Of a stretch of 64,000 nt of DNA, positions 54,947-64,000 are shown one piece after another; within the stretch, counting starts at the first letter, position 1; every line of letters starts with the position of its first letter. This DNA comes from Streptomyces sp. SUK 48 (GTDB lineage: Bacteria > Actinomycetota > Actinomycetes > Streptomycetales > Streptomycetaceae): NCBI RefSeq assembly GCF_009650765.1, contig NZ_CP045740.1, forward strand, positions 3,758,001 to 3,822,000. Direction: 5' to 3'. Under the pieces are notes generated by a model, which made no database searches, had not been told where the DNA came from, and worked only from the letters and a program-made list of their open reading frames with translations. The position numbers and the translations under genes were made by a program.

Positions 54947-56986
54947 TCAGCTCTCCGGGCGCTCCTCCGGGGTCTGGTCCGTCACGGGGGCGGACTCGGT
55001 GGCGGTGGACTTGACCGTGCTGATCGCGGCCGTCGCGCCGTTCGCACCGTTGGTCAGTGCCAGCTCCTTGGGGGAGAGCACCGGCGGGCGGGTGGACGGG
55101 GTACGGCGCGAGGAGCCGGTCCAGGCGGGCCGCGCCGGGCGCTTGACGATCGAGGCGAAGACCTCGGCGATCTCCTCCTTGCCCAGCGTCTCCTTCTCCA
55201 GCAGCTGGAGGACGAGGTGGTCGAGCACGTCGCGGTTCTCGACCAGGATCTCCCACGCCTCGTTGTGCGCGGTCTCGATCAGCTTCTTGACCTCTTCGTC
55301 GACCAGCGCGGCGACCTCTTCCGAGTAGTCGCGCTGGTGCGCCATCTCACGGCCGAGGAAGGGCTCGCTGTTGTCGCCGCCGAACTTGATGGCGCCGAGC
55401 CGCTCGGTCATGCCGTACTGGGTGACCATCGCGCGGGCCAGGTTGGTGGCCTTCTCGATGTCGTTGGCGGCACCGGTGGTCGGGTCGTGGAAGACCAGTT
55501 CCTCGGCCGCCCGGCCGCCCAGCATGTAGGCGAGCTGGTCGAGCATCTCGTTGCGCGTGGTCGAGTACTTGTCCTCGTCCGGCAGGACCATGGTGTAGCC
55601 GAGGGCGCGGCCGCGGGACAGGATCGTGATCTTGTGCACCGGGTCGGAGTTCGGCGAGGCCGCCGCGACCAGGGCGTGACCGCCCTCGTGGTACGCGGTG
55701 ATCTTCTTCTCCTTGTCCGACATGATCCGGGTCCGCTTCTGCGGGCCCGCGACCACGCGGTCGATCGCCTCGTCCAGCGCCTTGTTGTCGACCAGCTTCT
55801 GGTCGCTGCGGGCGGTGAGCAGCGCCGCCTCGTTCAGCACGTTGGCCAGGTCGGCGCCGGTCATGCCGGGGGTGCGGCGGGCGACGGCGGCCAAGTCGAC
55901 GTCGGGCGCGACCGGCTTGCCCTTCTGGTGGACCTTGAGGATCTCCAGACGGCCCTGGAGGTCCGGCGGGTCGACGGCGATCTGGCGGTCGAACCGGCCG
56001 GGACGCAGCAGCGCCGGGTCCAGGATGTCGGGCCGGTTGGTCGCCGCGATCAGGATCACGCCGCCCTTGACGTCGAAGCCGTCCATCTCGACCAGCAGCT
56101 GGTTGAGGGTCTGCTCGCGCTCGTCGTGACCACCGCCGAGGCCGGCGCCGCGGTGGCGGCCGACCGCGTCGATCTCGTCCACGAAGACGATCGCCGGGGC
56201 GTTCGCCTTGGCCTGCTCGAACAGGTCGCGGACGCGGGAGGCGCCGACACCGACGAACATCTCCACGAAGTCCGAACCGGAGATCGAGTAGAAGGGCACC
56301 CCGGCCTCGCCCGCGACGGCACGCGCCAGCAGGGTCTTGCCGGTACCCGGGCGGCCGTAGAGCAGCACACCCTTGGGGATCTTGGCGCCGACGGCCTGAA
56401 ACTTGGCCGGCTCCTGGAGGAACTCCTTGATCTCGTGGAGCTCCTCGACGGCCTCGTCACAGCCGGCGACGTCGGAGAAGGTCGTCTTCGGGGTGTCCTT
56501 GGTGATGAGCTTGGCCTTGGACTTCCCGAAGTTCATGACCCGGGAGCCGCCGCCCTGCATCTGGTTCATCAGGAACAGGAAGACGACGACGATCAGTACG
56601 AACGGCAGCAGGGAGAGCAGGACACCGACGAACGGGTTCTGCTTCGACGGCGAGATGGTGTAGCCGTCGGGGATCTGCTTGTTCTGGTACCTGGTCTGGA
56701 GATTGTCGGCGAGCTGAGCGCCCTGGTCGCCGATGTAGCTCGCCTGGATCTTGGAGCTGCCCTCGACCTTCTGGCCGTCCTTGAGCGTGACCTTGACGGT
56801 CTGCTCGTCGCCGGTGGTCAGCTTGGCCGACTGGACCCTGTTGGCATTGATCGCCGCGACGACCTGGCCGGTGTCCACCGACTTGTAGCCGCCGGACGAG
56901 CCGACGACCTGCATCAACACGACCACGGCAAGGACGGCCAGCACGATCCACATGACCGGCCCACGGAAGTATCGCTTCACGTCCAT
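54947..56986 (-). CDS. ftsH: ATP-dependent zinc metalloprotease FtsH
   Basis: 679 residues from ATG 56986 ([13 protein letters not shown]); ATG 57022 is an alternative that adds 12 residues. It is a membrane AAA protease that degrades misfolded membrane and regulatory proteins. Order: TM1 (about 10-30), outside domain, TM2 (about 118-138), AAA with Walker A '[11 protein letters not shown]' (the usual form is GPPGTGKT, so Pro is replaced by Arg), Walker B '[11 protein letters not shown]', SRH '[18 protein letters not shown]' and the protease site HEGGH. The C-terminal ~45 residues are low complexity. hpt lies just upstream. Confidence 0.97.
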   Translation of the reverse strand: MDVKRYFRGPVMWIVLAVLAVVVLMQVVGSSGGYKSVDTGQVVAAINANRVQSAKLTTGDEQTVKVTLKDGQKVEGSSKIQASYIGDQGAQLADNLQTRYQNKQIPDGYTISPSKQNPFVGVLLSLLPFVLIVVVFLFLMNQMQGGGSRVMNFGKSKAKLITKDTPKTTFSDVAGCDEAVEELHEIKEFLQEPAKFQAVGAKIPKGVLLYGRPGTGKTLLARAVAGEAGVPFYSISGSDFVEMFVGVGASRVRDLFEQAKANAPAIVFVDEIDAVGRHRGAGLGGGHDEREQTLNQLLVEMDGFDVKGGVILIAATNRPDILDPALLRPGRFDRQIAVDPPDLQGRLEILKVHQKGKPVAPDVDLAAVARRTPGMTGADLANVLNEAALLTARSDQKLVDNKALDEAIDRVVAGPQKRTRIMSDKEKKITAYHEGGHALVAAASPNSDPVHKITILSRGRALGYTMVLPDEDKYSTTRNEMLDQLAYMLGGRAAEELVFHDPTTGAANDIEKATNLARAMVTQYGMTERLGAIKFGGDNSEPFLGREMAHQRDYSEEVAALVDEEVKKLIETAHNEAWEILVENRDVLDHLVLQLLEKETLGKEEIAEVFASIVKRPARPAWTGSSRRTPSTRPPVLSPKELALTNGANGATAAISTVKSTATESAPVTDQTPEERPES

Positions 56987-57206
56987 CCATACGGAGCGGT
57001 GCCGCCCCGTCCCTCCTGCCATAGTGAGTTTGATAAGACAGTTCTTCCGACGGTACCCCAGCCTTGGCGCCCGAAGCCGCGCGAAGCCGTTTCGAGAGTC
57101 AGGGAAACCCGTCTCTGCATGCTTCAACGGCACGGGACCCGCCGGGGTTCCCGATCACCTCGCCGGGCTTGGGCCGAGTGGCTCAGCCCACGCGCCGGGT
57201 CGGGTC

Positions 57207-57767
57207 TCAGCCGCCGTAGACGTGCGGCGCGAGCGTACCGACGAACGGCAGGTTGCGGTACTTCTCGGCGTAGTCCAGGCCGTAACCGACGACGAACTCG
57301 TTCGGGATGTCGAAGCCGACCCATTCCACGTCGATGGCGACCTTGGCGGCGTCCGGCTTGCGCAGCAGCGTGCACACCTTGAGGGAGGCGGGCTCGCGCG
57401 AACCGAGGTTGTTGATCAGCCAGGACAGCGTCAGGCCGGAGTCGATGATGTCCTCGACGATCAGGACGTCACGGCCCTTGATGTCGGTGTCGAGGTCCTT
57501 GAGGATGCGCACGACACCGGAGGACTGGGTGCCCGCCCCGTAGGAGGACACGGCCATCCAGTCCATGGTGACCGGGGTGGACAGCGCCCGCGCGAGGTCG
57601 GCCATGACCATCACCGCGCCCTTGAGGACGCCGACGATGAGCAGATCCTTGCCCGCGTACTCCGCGTCGATCTTCGCAGCCAGCTCGGCCAGCTTGGCGT
57701 CGATCTCTTCCTTGGTGATGAGCACCTTCTCGAGGTCGGCACCCATGTCTTTCGCGTCCACCCGCAT
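57207..57767 (-). CDS. hpt: Hypoxanthine phosphoribosyltransferase
   Basis: 186 residues from ATG 57767; a GTG at 57803 and ATG at 57746 are alternatives. It salvages hypoxanthine and guanine with PRPP. Motifs: '[19 protein letters not shown]', '[12 protein letters not shown]', the PRPP loop '[14 protein letters not shown]' and '[20 protein letters not shown]'. tilS-hpt-ftsH is a gene order conserved across many bacteria. Confidence 0.95.
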   Translation of the reverse strand: MRVDAKDMGADLEKVLITKEEIDAKLAELAAKIDAEYAGKDLLIVGVLKGAVMVMADLARALSTPVTMDWMAVSSYGAGTQSSGVVRILKDLDTDIKGRDVLIVEDIIDSGLTLSWLINNLGSREPASLKVCTLLRKPDAAKVAIDVEWVGFDIPNEFVVGYGLDYAEKYRNLPFVGTLAPHVYGG

Positions 57768-57857
57768 CACTTTCGGTCGTCCCGCACTTACGGCCGCAAT
57801 CACGGCCTCCGGCTGCCCCGTGCCGGCCGCCGGAGGGTCGCTCCGGACGGTCGGGAT

Positions 57858-58925
57858 TCAGCCTTGCCGAATCACCAGTCTGCCACCCTGCCGCTGGGCG
57901 ACGACCCGGCCCGGGAGATTGATGGCTCCCTGGCCGCGCCACCCGGTGATCAGGCGGTCGACTTCCTCGATGTGACGGGCGAACAGGGAACCGGCCGGGG
58001 CGCCCGCCTCGATGGCGGCGCGGCGCAGGATCCGGCGGCGCACGGCGGGCGGCAGGGCGTAGAGCTTGGCGCACTCCAGCAGGCCCGCCGCGTCCCGTAC
58101 GGACGCCTCGGCCTGGCTGGCCCAGGAGTCGAGGGCGTCGGCGTCGTCGCGGGAGAGCTGGGCGGTGCGGGCGAGCGCCTCGACGACGCCCTTGCCGAGG
58201 GCCTTCTCCAGGGCGGGCAGGCCCTCGTGGCGCAGCCGGGAGCGAGTGTAGGCGGGGTCGGTGTTGTGGGGGTCGTCCCAGACGGGCAGGGACTGGACCA
58301 TGCACGCCTTGCGGGCGGTCTGCCGGTCGAGGTGCAGGAAGGGGCGCCGGTAACGGCCGCCGGCCCCCGAGACCGCGGCCATTCCGGACAGGGAGCGGAT
58401 GCCGGAGCCGCGGGCGAGGCCCAGCAGGACGGTCTCGGCCTGGTCGTCGCGGGTGTGGCCGAGCAGGACCGCGGCGGCGCCGTGGCGGTCGAGCGCGGCG
58501 TCCAGGGCGGCGTAGCGGGCGTCCCGGGCGGCGGCCTCGGGGCCGCCGTCGCGGCCGACGTCGACGGAGACGGACTCGACCGGGTCGAGGCCCAGGCCGC
58601 GCATCCGCAGGGCGACCTCGTCGGCGCGCAGGTCGGAGCCGGGCTGCAGGCCGTGGTCGACGGTGATGCCGCCGGCGCGCAGGCCGAGCCGGGGGGCTTC
58701 GAAGGCGAGGGCGGAGGCGAGGGCCATGGAGTCGGCGCCGCCGGAGCACGCGACGAGCACGAGAGGGCGCTCGGGCGCGGACACGAGGGTGGATCCGAGC
58801 GGGGAGGGGAGCCGCTCGGCCAGCCGGTCCGGGCGCTCGCCGGAGGTCGGGAGGGTGTTCAGGATGTCGTGGAGGACGCGGCGGACCGCCAGGCGTATCG
58901 CCGCGACCGCAGGATGGGGACCCAT
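57858..58925 (-). CDS. tilS: tRNA(Ile)-lysidine synthase
   Basis: 355 residues. It adds lysine to C34 of the CAU-anticodon tRNA-Ile so that it reads AUA. The ATP-pyrophosphatase loop '[18 protein letters not shown]' (about 55-72) is present, with '[12 protein letters not shown]', '[22 protein letters not shown]' and '[14 protein letters not shown]'. The C-terminal domain is short, as usual in actinobacteria. The ATG was chosen. The 192 bp to the next upstream gene show nothing recognisable. Confidence 0.95.
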   Translation of the reverse strand: MGPHPAVAAIRLAVRRVLHDILNTLPTSGERPDRLAERLPSPLGSTLVSAPERPLVLVACSGGADSMALASALAFEAPRLGLRAGGITVDHGLQPGSDLRADEVALRMRGLGLDPVESVSVDVGRDGGPEAAARDARYAALDAALDRHGAAAVLLGHTRDDQAETVLLGLARGSGIRSLSGMAAVSGAGGRYRRPFLHLDRQTARKACMVQSLPVWDDPHNTDPAYTRSRLRHEGLPALEKALGKGVVEALARTAQLSRDDADALDSWASQAEASVRDAAGLLECAKLYALPPAVRRRILRRAAIEAGAPAGSLFARHIEEVDRLITGWRGQGAINLPGRVVAQRQGGRLVIRQG

Positions 58926-59117
58926 TGTCCGGTTCCCTTCATGAAGTATCCGGGGGGTGAGCCCGATTCGGTCACTCAGAGTGTGTCGATGGTGACAGAA
59001 GCGGGCCGTTCCCCGAGCATTGCACGCCTACGCATGAGCCACGGTCCCTCGGACGGGTGATTGGAGGGGCGTTCGACTGCCGTCGGCCGGATTCGATTCA
59101 CGACCCCGGCGTGCGTT

Positions 59118-60251
59118 TCACGACTCTGCCTTGCGGTGCACCCGCGCGATCCAGTCCGCCGGTTTGGCGATCTCCGCCTTGGTGGGCAGGGTGTTGGGCG
59201 AGGTCCACACGCGGTTGAAGCCGTCGATGCCGACCTGGTCGGTGACGGCTCGTACGAAGCGTTCACCGTCCCGGTACTGCTTGAGCTTGGCGTCCAGGCC
59301 CAGCAGTTTGCGCAGGGCCTGGTCGAGCCGGGAGGCGCCCTTGGCGCGCCGCTGCTGGAACTTCTCCCGGATCTCGGCCACGGACGGTACGACGCTCGGG
59401 CCGACCCCGTCCATCACGTAGTCGGCGTGGCCCTCCAGCAGGGACATCACGGCGGTGAGCCGGCCGAGGACCTCGCGCTGCGCGGGGGTCTGCACCAGCT
59501 CCACGAAGGAGCGGCCGCCGTCGTCCTCCTCGGCCTCGGGGCGGCCCCCGGCGAGGGACTGGGCGGCCTCCCGGATGCGCTCCAGGAAGGTCATGGGGTC
59601 GACGTTCGTCTCCGCCAGGAAAGACTGGATCTCGCCCTCCAGGTGGTCACGCAGCCAGGGCACGGCCGTGAACTGCGTGCGGTGGGTCTCCTCGTGCAGG
59701 CACACCCACAGGCGGAAGTCGTGCGGTTCGACGTCGAGTTCGCGCTCCACGTGGACGATGTTGGGCGCGACGAGCAGCAGCCGGCCGCCGCCGTTCGCGC
59801 CGGCCGGCAGATCGCGGCCGGCGGGGGCGAAGGTCTCGTACTGGCCGAGGACGCGGGAGGAGAGGAACGAGAGCAGCATGCCCAGTTCCACGCCGGTGAC
59901 CTTGCCGCCGACGGCGCCGAGGACGGCGCTGCCCGGGCTGCCCGCGCGGCGTTCCTGCATCTTGTCCAGGAGCGGTTTGAGGATCTCCCGGAAGCCGGCG
60001 ACATTGGCCCGGACCCAGCCGGGGCGGTCGACGACGAGCACGGGGGTGTCGTGGCTCTGCTCGGTCTCCAGCCGGGTGAAGCCTCTTACGTGCTCCTCCG
60101 AGGCCCTCGCGTGCCGCCGCAGTTCCGCGACGACGGACCGGGCCTCGTCCCGCGAGATGTCGGGGCCGGGCCGTACGAGCCGAGTCGCGGTCGCCACCGC
60201 GAGGTTCCAGTCGACCATCCCGGGGGATGCGGTGCCTCCGAAGCCTGTCAT
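59118..60251 (-). CDS. Zinc-dependent metalloprotease-like protein (DUF2342 type)
   Basis: 377 residues. The zinc motif HEETH ('LWVCLHEETHRTQFTAVPW', about 195) fits HExxH, with downstream Glu/His candidates ('LLEGHADYVMDG') as the third ligand. It belongs to the actinobacterial DUF2342/'zinc-dependent metalloprotease' family, sometimes labelled coenzyme F420 biosynthesis-associated. The N-terminal 'MVDWNLAVATATRLVRPGP' is a family signature. There is no signal peptide, so it acts in the cytoplasm. It lies between dacB and tilS on the same strand. The substrate is unknown. Confidence 0.87.
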   Translation of the reverse strand: MTGFGGTASPGMVDWNLAVATATRLVRPGPDISRDEARSVVAELRRHARASEEHVRGFTRLETEQSHDTPVLVVDRPGWVRANVAGFREILKPLLDKMQERRAGSPGSAVLGAVGGKVTGVELGMLLSFLSSRVLGQYETFAPAGRDLPAGANGGGRLLLVAPNIVHVERELDVEPHDFRLWVCLHEETHRTQFTAVPWLRDHLEGEIQSFLAETNVDPMTFLERIREAAQSLAGGRPEAEEDDGGRSFVELVQTPAQREVLGRLTAVMSLLEGHADYVMDGVGPSVVPSVAEIREKFQQRRAKGASRLDQALRKLLGLDAKLKQYRDGERFVRAVTDQVGIDGFNRVWTSPNTLPTKAEIAKPADWIARVHRKAES

Positions 60252-60362
60252 GCGTCAACGGTACGTGAGCGTTACCACTTGGGGCAGGCCGTGGGCGCCG
60301 GGATCGGCGGGACACCGGGCCGATACGGGCCCGCCGCGACGCGGCGGTGGGCCCTCGCCGGA

Positions 60363-61964
60363 TCAGCCGCAGCCGCACGCCGCCAGGGCCGTCGCCGTCT
60401 TGTCCAGGGCCGACTGGGCGGCCATCGGATCGGTGGTGCCGGAGGCCAGGAAGGCGAAGGCCAGCAGCCGGCCGTCCTGGTCGACGACCGTGCCGGCCAG
60501 GGTGTTGACGCCGGTCAGGGTGCCCGTCTTGGCGTGCACGAGCCCGGCCGCGCCGTCGGCGTAGCGGCTGGTCAGCGTGCCGGTGAAGTGGGCGATGGGC
60601 AGGCCGGTGAGCAGGGGGCGCAGGCCGGGGTGGCCCGAGGTGCCGGCCTTGACCAGGATCGCGGTCAGGAGGTCGGCCGTGAGCCGGTCGTCGCGGTCGA
60701 GCCCGCTGCCGTCGTGGAAGGCCGCGCCCGTGAGCGGCAGGCCCAGCTTCCGCAGCTGCCCGGCGATCGCCTTCGCGCCCCCGTCGAAGCTGCCGGGCTG
60801 CCCGCTCGCGAGGGCGGTCTGCCGGGCGAGGGCCTCGGCGATGTCGTTGTCGCTGTTGGTCAGCATGCGCTCGACCAGGGTGGCCAGCGGCGGCGAGGAG
60901 ACGCTCGCGACGGTCTCGGCGTGCGCGGCGCCCTTGGCCGGGGCGGGGCCGGTCGCGTCGACGCCGGCGGCCCTGAGGAAGCCCGCGAACTTCCGCGCCG
61001 CGTCCTGCGCCGGGTCGGCGACCCGGCGCACGGGTCCGCTGGCGGAGCCGTCGGTACGGCCCTCGTCGGCGACGAGGGCGCTGACCGGCGCCAGGTTGTC
61101 GTTGACCCCTATGGGGTGCAGGGCCGGCCCGGCGTAGAGCGTCGTGTCGTACGACAGCGCGATCTTGTGGACGCCGCGTTCCCGCAGCGCGGCCGCGGTG
61201 CGCGTCGCCAGGGTGCGCAGGCTCGCCCACCCGTCGGCCTTGGCGTGCGCCGTGAGCGTGGGGTCGCCGCCGCCGACCAGGACGAGTCCGCGGTCGCCGG
61301 CCAGGAGGGCGGTCCGGGTGGTGAGGCGGTGGTCCGGGCCGAGCGCGTTCAGCGCGGCGGCGGCGGTGGCGAGCTTGGTCGTGGAGGCGGGCGTGAGCCC
61401 CTTGTCGGGATTGACGCCGTACAGCCGCCTGCCGGTGGCCGCGTCGACCACCACCGCCGTGTGGCCGTCCCCGAGCGCGGCGGAGCCCAGGAGCGGCCCC
61501 AGGACGTCCGCCAGGGCCGTGCCGCCCGCCGCCGGGGCCTGGCGGGTGCCGACGGGGCCGGTCGCGGCGCCCAGGCCCGCCAGGACGGCCGGCGCGCTCG
61601 GCGCGGGCCGCGGGCCGCCCGCCGCGGGGCCCGGTCCGTGATCTGCGCCACGTGCGTGCCCCAGGGCGGCCGCCCGGTCCCGCTCGGCCGTACGCTGACC
61701 GGTGGCGTCCCAGGGCCCGGCCAGGGCCACCACACCGCCGGTGAGCACCAGGCCGGCGGTGACGGCGCCCGCGGTGTACCGCAACGTGCTGAGGGAACGC
61801 GGACGGGGGAGGTCGGCGAGCAGCGGTCGCACCGTGGACACCAAGCGCGTGACCTGCGGTTTCGCCGTGCTCACGGCATGCGCGAGACGCGGTCGTACGG
61901 CGCTCGCGATCCGCCTCACCCGCGGTCCCGCGGCCCGCCAAGGCCCGAGCTCCGGCACGACCAC
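60363..61964 (-). CDS. dacB: D-Ala-D-Ala carboxypeptidase/endopeptidase (PBP4, DacB type)
   Basis: 533 residues from a GTG. A ~60-residue cytoplasmic basic region precedes one transmembrane helix (about 64-84, 'YTAGAVTAGLVLTGGVVALAG'), then a low-complexity Pro/Gly linker and the S13 penicillin-binding domain: SxxK in 'TPASTTKLATAAAAL', SxN as 'LTNSDNDIAEAL' and KTG in 'VHAKTGTLTGVNTLAG'. It trims or cuts peptidoglycan stem peptides outside the membrane. The long N-terminus is typical of Streptomyces DacB. It is divergent to ppa. Confidence 0.95.
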   Translation of the reverse strand: MVVPELGPWRAAGPRVRRIASAVRPRLAHAVSTAKPQVTRLVSTVRPLLADLPRPRSLSTLRYTAGAVTAGLVLTGGVVALAGPWDATGQRTAERDRAAALGHARGADHGPGPAAGGPRPAPSAPAVLAGLGAATGPVGTRQAPAAGGTALADVLGPLLGSAALGDGHTAVVVDAATGRRLYGVNPDKGLTPASTTKLATAAAALNALGPDHRLTTRTALLAGDRGLVLVGGGDPTLTAHAKADGWASLRTLATRTAAALRERGVHKIALSYDTTLYAGPALHPIGVNDNLAPVSALVADEGRTDGSASGPVRRVADPAQDAARKFAGFLRAAGVDATGPAPAKGAAHAETVASVSSPPLATLVERMLTNSDNDIAEALARQTALASGQPGSFDGGAKAIAGQLRKLGLPLTGAAFHDGSGLDRDDRLTADLLTAILVKAGTSGHPGLRPLLTGLPIAHFTGTLTSRYADGAAGLVHAKTGTLTGVNTLAGTVVDQDGRLLAFAFLASGTTDPMAAQSALDKTATALAACGCG

Positions 61965-62043
61965 CAGCCCCTTTCGCGATCACACACCTGCGTGAGGGAC
62001 ACTTAACCACCAGAACTATGTGCTGATCATGAAGGAGCCACCG

Positions 62044-62535
62044 GTGGAGTTCGACGTCACGATCGAGATCCCGAAGGGTTCGCGGAACAAGTACGAGGTG
62101 GACCACGAGACCGGTCGGATCCGTCTGGACCGTCGCCTCTTCACCTCGACCGCCTACCCGACCGACTACGGATTCGTCGAGAACACCCTCGGCGAGGACG
62201 GCGACCCGCTGGACGCGCTGGTCATCCTCGACGAGCCGACCTTCCCGGGTTGCCTGATCAAGTGCCGCGCGATCGGCATGTTCCGGATGACGGACGAGGC
62301 GGGCGGCGACGACAAGCTGCTGTGCGTGCCGGCCACCGACCCCCGGGTGGAGCACCTGCGCGACATCCACCACGTGTCGGAGTTCGACCGCCTGGAGATC
62401 CAGCACTTCTTCGAGGTCTACAAGGACCTGGAGCCCGGCAAGTCCGTCGAGGGCGCCAACTGGGTGGGCCGCACGGAGGCCGAGCAGGAGATCGAGCGGT
62501 CCTACAAGCGCTTCGAGGAGCAGGGCGGTCACTGA
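62044..62535 (+). CDS. ppa: Inorganic pyrophosphatase (family I)
   Basis: 163 residues from GTG 62044, with AAGGAG 7 nt upstream; in-frame ATGs further up overlap the ribosome-binding site and were rejected. It hydrolyses PPi and drives biosynthesis forward. Motifs: '[17 protein letters not shown]', '[24 protein letters not shown]' in part (metal-binding DGDPLD signature) and 'VEGANWVGR'. Hexameric, magnesium-dependent and essential in most bacteria. Confidence 0.97.
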   Translation: MEFDVTIEIPKGSRNKYEVDHETGRIRLDRRLFTSTAYPTDYGFVENTLGEDGDPLDALVILDEPTFPGCLIKCRAIGMFRMTDEAGGDDKLLCVPATDPRVEHLRDIHHVSEFDRLEIQHFFEVYKDLEPGKSVEGANWVGRTEAEQEIERSYKRFEEQGGH

Positions 62536-62550
62536 CCCCCCGGTTCGCAC

Positions 62551-62582
62551 AACGGGCCGCACGCTTCGTGTGCGGCCCGTTT
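62551..62582 (+). terminator. Terminator after ppa
   Basis: AACGGGCCGCAC (62551-62562) and its perfect complement (62570-62581) flank a 7-nt loop, followed by a short T run (TTT). It ends ppa transcription. Confidence 0.82.
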
Positions 62583-62649
62583 GCATGCCCGCGTGGGGTG
62601 CATGCGCATACTGAGGCCAGCGGAAGGTGTCGTTCAGGGACGGTGCGAG

Positions 62650-64000
62650 GTGACGGAGGCGGACGACCGCAAGCCCCGGTCGGACGAGGCGCGGTACGAC
62701 CCGGAGATCACATCGGAGTTCGCCATCCCCAAGGGACTCGACGTCCCGAGGACGGGGGGCGAGCCGGAGACGACCTCCGAGTTCCAGGTGCCGCAGGGGC
62801 TGCTCACGCCGCAGCCGCCGGCCGGTGAGCCGGAGGGGTCGGCGTTCAGCACGCCCAGAACGTACGGCCCCCAGGGCGGGTTGACGGCGTTCACCCCGGC
62901 CACCGGGGTGCCCCTGGTCAGCCTGGTCAAGGACGCGCCCTGGCAGGACCGGATGCGCACCATGCTGCGCATGTCGGTGGCGGACCGGCCCGCGCCGGAG
63001 CCGGTGCAGCACGAGGAGGAGAGCGGCCCGGCCGTCCCGCGCGTGCTGGACCTGACCCTGCGTATCGGCGAGCTGCTGCTGGCGGGCGGCGAGGGCGCGG
63101 AGGACGTGGAGGCCGCGATGTTCGCGGTGTGCCGGTCCTACGGCCTGGACCGCTGCGAGCCCAACGTCACCTTCACCCTGCTGTCGATCTCGCACCAGCC
63201 GTCCCTGGTCGAGGACCCGGTGACGGCCTCGCGGACGGTACGGCGCCGGGGCACCGACTACACCCGGCTGGCGGCCGTCTTCCGGCTGGTGGACGACCTG
63301 ACCGACCCCGAGACCCATGTCTCCCTGGAGGAGGCGTACCGGCGCCTCGCGGAGATACGCCGTAACCGGCACCCCTACCCCGGCTGGGCGCTCACCCTGG
63401 CCAGCGGGCTGCTGGCGGGCGCCGCCTCGATGCTCGTCGGCGGTGATCTGATCGTCTTCTTCGCGGCGGCGGTCGGCGCGATGCTCGGCGACCGGCTCGC
63501 CTGGCTGTGCGCGGGGCGCGGGCTGCCGGAGTTCTACCAGTTCACGGTGGCCGCGATGCCGCCCGCGGCGATCGGGGTGGCGTTCTCGCTGGCCCATGTG
63601 GACGTGAAGGCGTCCGCGGTGATCACCGGTGGACTGTTCGCGCTGCTGCCCGGACGGGCGCTGGTGGCGGGCGTCCAGGACGGCCTGACGGGCTTCTACA
63701 TCACCGCCTCGGCCCGTCTCCTGGAGGTTCTGTACTTCTTCGTGGGCATCGTCGCCGGTGTCCTGCTCGTCCTGTACTTCGGCGTGAAGGTGGGCGGCAA
63801 GCTCAACCCGGAGGCGGCGCTGCACATCTCCGAGCGCCCCCTGATCCAGATCGTGGCCTCCATGCTGCTGTCGCTGACCTTCGCGGTGCTGCTCCAGCAG
63901 GAACGGTCCACCGTGCTCTGGGTGACGCTCAACGGGGGCGTCGCCTGGAGCGTGTACGGCGCGATGCACTATGTCGCCGACATCTCGCCGGTGGCCTCCA
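62650..64000 (+). CDS. ThrE-family threonine/serine exporter, 5' part
   Basis: At least 450 residues; the frame is still open at the window edge. It starts at GTG 62650 (VTEADDRK). A ~125-residue hydrophilic N-terminus is followed by the ThrE domain: 'LDLTLRIGELLLAGGEGAEDVEAAMFAVCR', 'CEPNVTFTLLSISHQPS', then hydrophobic segments ('WALTLASGLLAGAASMLVGG', 'LIVFFAAAVGAMLGDRL', 'VLYFFVGIVAGVLLVLYFGV', 'IVASMLLSLTFAVLL'). The family exports threonine and serine (C. glutamicum ThrE). The N-terminus has two copies of 'TSEF-x-(I/V)-P-x-GL' (about residues 21-30 and 42-51), of unknown use. Confidence 0.9.
   Translation, partial: MTEADDRKPRSDEARYDPEITSEFAIPKGLDVPRTGGEPETTSEFQVPQGLLTPQPPAGEPEGSAFSTPRTYGPQGGLTAFTPATGVPLVSLVKDAPWQDRMRTMLRMSVADRPAPEPVQHEEESGPAVPRVLDLTLRIGELLLAGGEGAEDVEAAMFAVCRSYGLDRCEPNVTFTLLSISHQPSLVEDPVTASRTVRRRGTDYTRLAAVFRLVDDLTDPETHVSLEEAYRRLAEIRRNRHPYPGWALTLASGLLAGAASMLVGGDLIVFFAAAVGAMLGDRLAWLCAGRGLPEFYQFTVAAMPPAAIGVAFSLAHVDVKASAVITGGLFALLPGRALVAGVQDGLTGFYITASARLLEVLYFFVGIVAGVLLVLYFGVKVGGKLNPEAALHISERPLIQIVASMLLSLTFAVLLQQERSTVLWVTLNGGVAWSVYGAMHYVADISPVAS

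Noticed and set aside
59647..63969. A 1440-codon minus-strand open frame
   Set aside because: It is antisense to ppa and the ThrE gene and crosses dacB in another frame. It has low-complexity His/Arg/Gly content and no domain. Long shadows like this are usual in high-G+C DNA.

Overview
This window is 64 kb of Streptomyces chromosome. The evidence is a very high G+C content with strong third-position G/C bias, frequent GTG starts, and an intact sigE-cseA-cseB-cseC cell-envelope-stress locus. It also carries radA-disA, clpC, lsr2, a DUF2520-panC-nadB-nadC-coaX run, folP/folB/folK/folE, ftsH-hpt-tilS and ppa. From memory this order resembles the central core region of S. coelicolor (about SCO3344 to SCO3410). 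I recognised no rRNA, tRNA, CRISPR array, insertion sequence or prophage. Both ends cut genes: a secreted protein at the left and a ThrE-type transporter at the right.

Layout. 1-10.8 kb: secreted protein, methyltransferase, small membrane and SH3 proteins, a PQQ-propeller Ser/Thr kinase, ilvD, a TetR regulator overlapping a sugar-phosphate isomerase, a Ppx/GppA phosphatase and a Cys-rich protein. 10.9-17.5 kb: a sigma-like/zinc-finger/membrane/BACON fusion, radA, disA (c-di-AMP), a membrane-anchored surface protein and mutY. 17.5-21.1 kb: sigE-cseABC. 21.3-24.2 kb: a DHA2-type exporter and its divergent TetR regulator around a 23-bp inverted repeat, then a secreted M23 peptidase. 24.7-28.4 kb: a secreted HAD phosphatase and a 1012-residue NACHT-LRR protein with NLR-like architecture. 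28.5-34.7 kb: clpC, a PrimPol-like orphan, lsr2, an ArgA-type acetyltransferase, a BlaI-type repressor, a 59-residue membrane protein and a frameshifted gene.

34.8-40.4 kb is a tight five-gene minus-strand operon joining pantothenate/CoA synthesis (panC, coaX, a DUF2520 dehydrogenase-like protein) to NAD synthesis (nadB, nadC), with 4-nt stop/start overlaps. 40.5-50.9 kb holds a threonine aldolase, a NarL-type two-component pair, an NDUFAF7/MidA-like methyltransferase facing an orphan nuoD, a coiled-coil membrane protein, a membrane esterase and an MprF-like lipid aminoacyltransferase. 51-55 kb is the folate block. 54.9-62 kb is the ftsH-hpt-tilS-metalloprotease-dacB series. ppa and the ThrE gene close the window.

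The strongest unusual items are the NACHT-LRR protein, the sigma-ZAS-TM-BACON fusion, the NDUFAF7-like/nuoD pairing, several candidate operators (MFS/TetR inverted repeat, direct repeats at sigE, palindrome in the lsr2 promoter spacer, ClgR-like motifs at clpC) and a gene broken by one frameshift. Function calls rest on motif recognition by eye; no database search was run.
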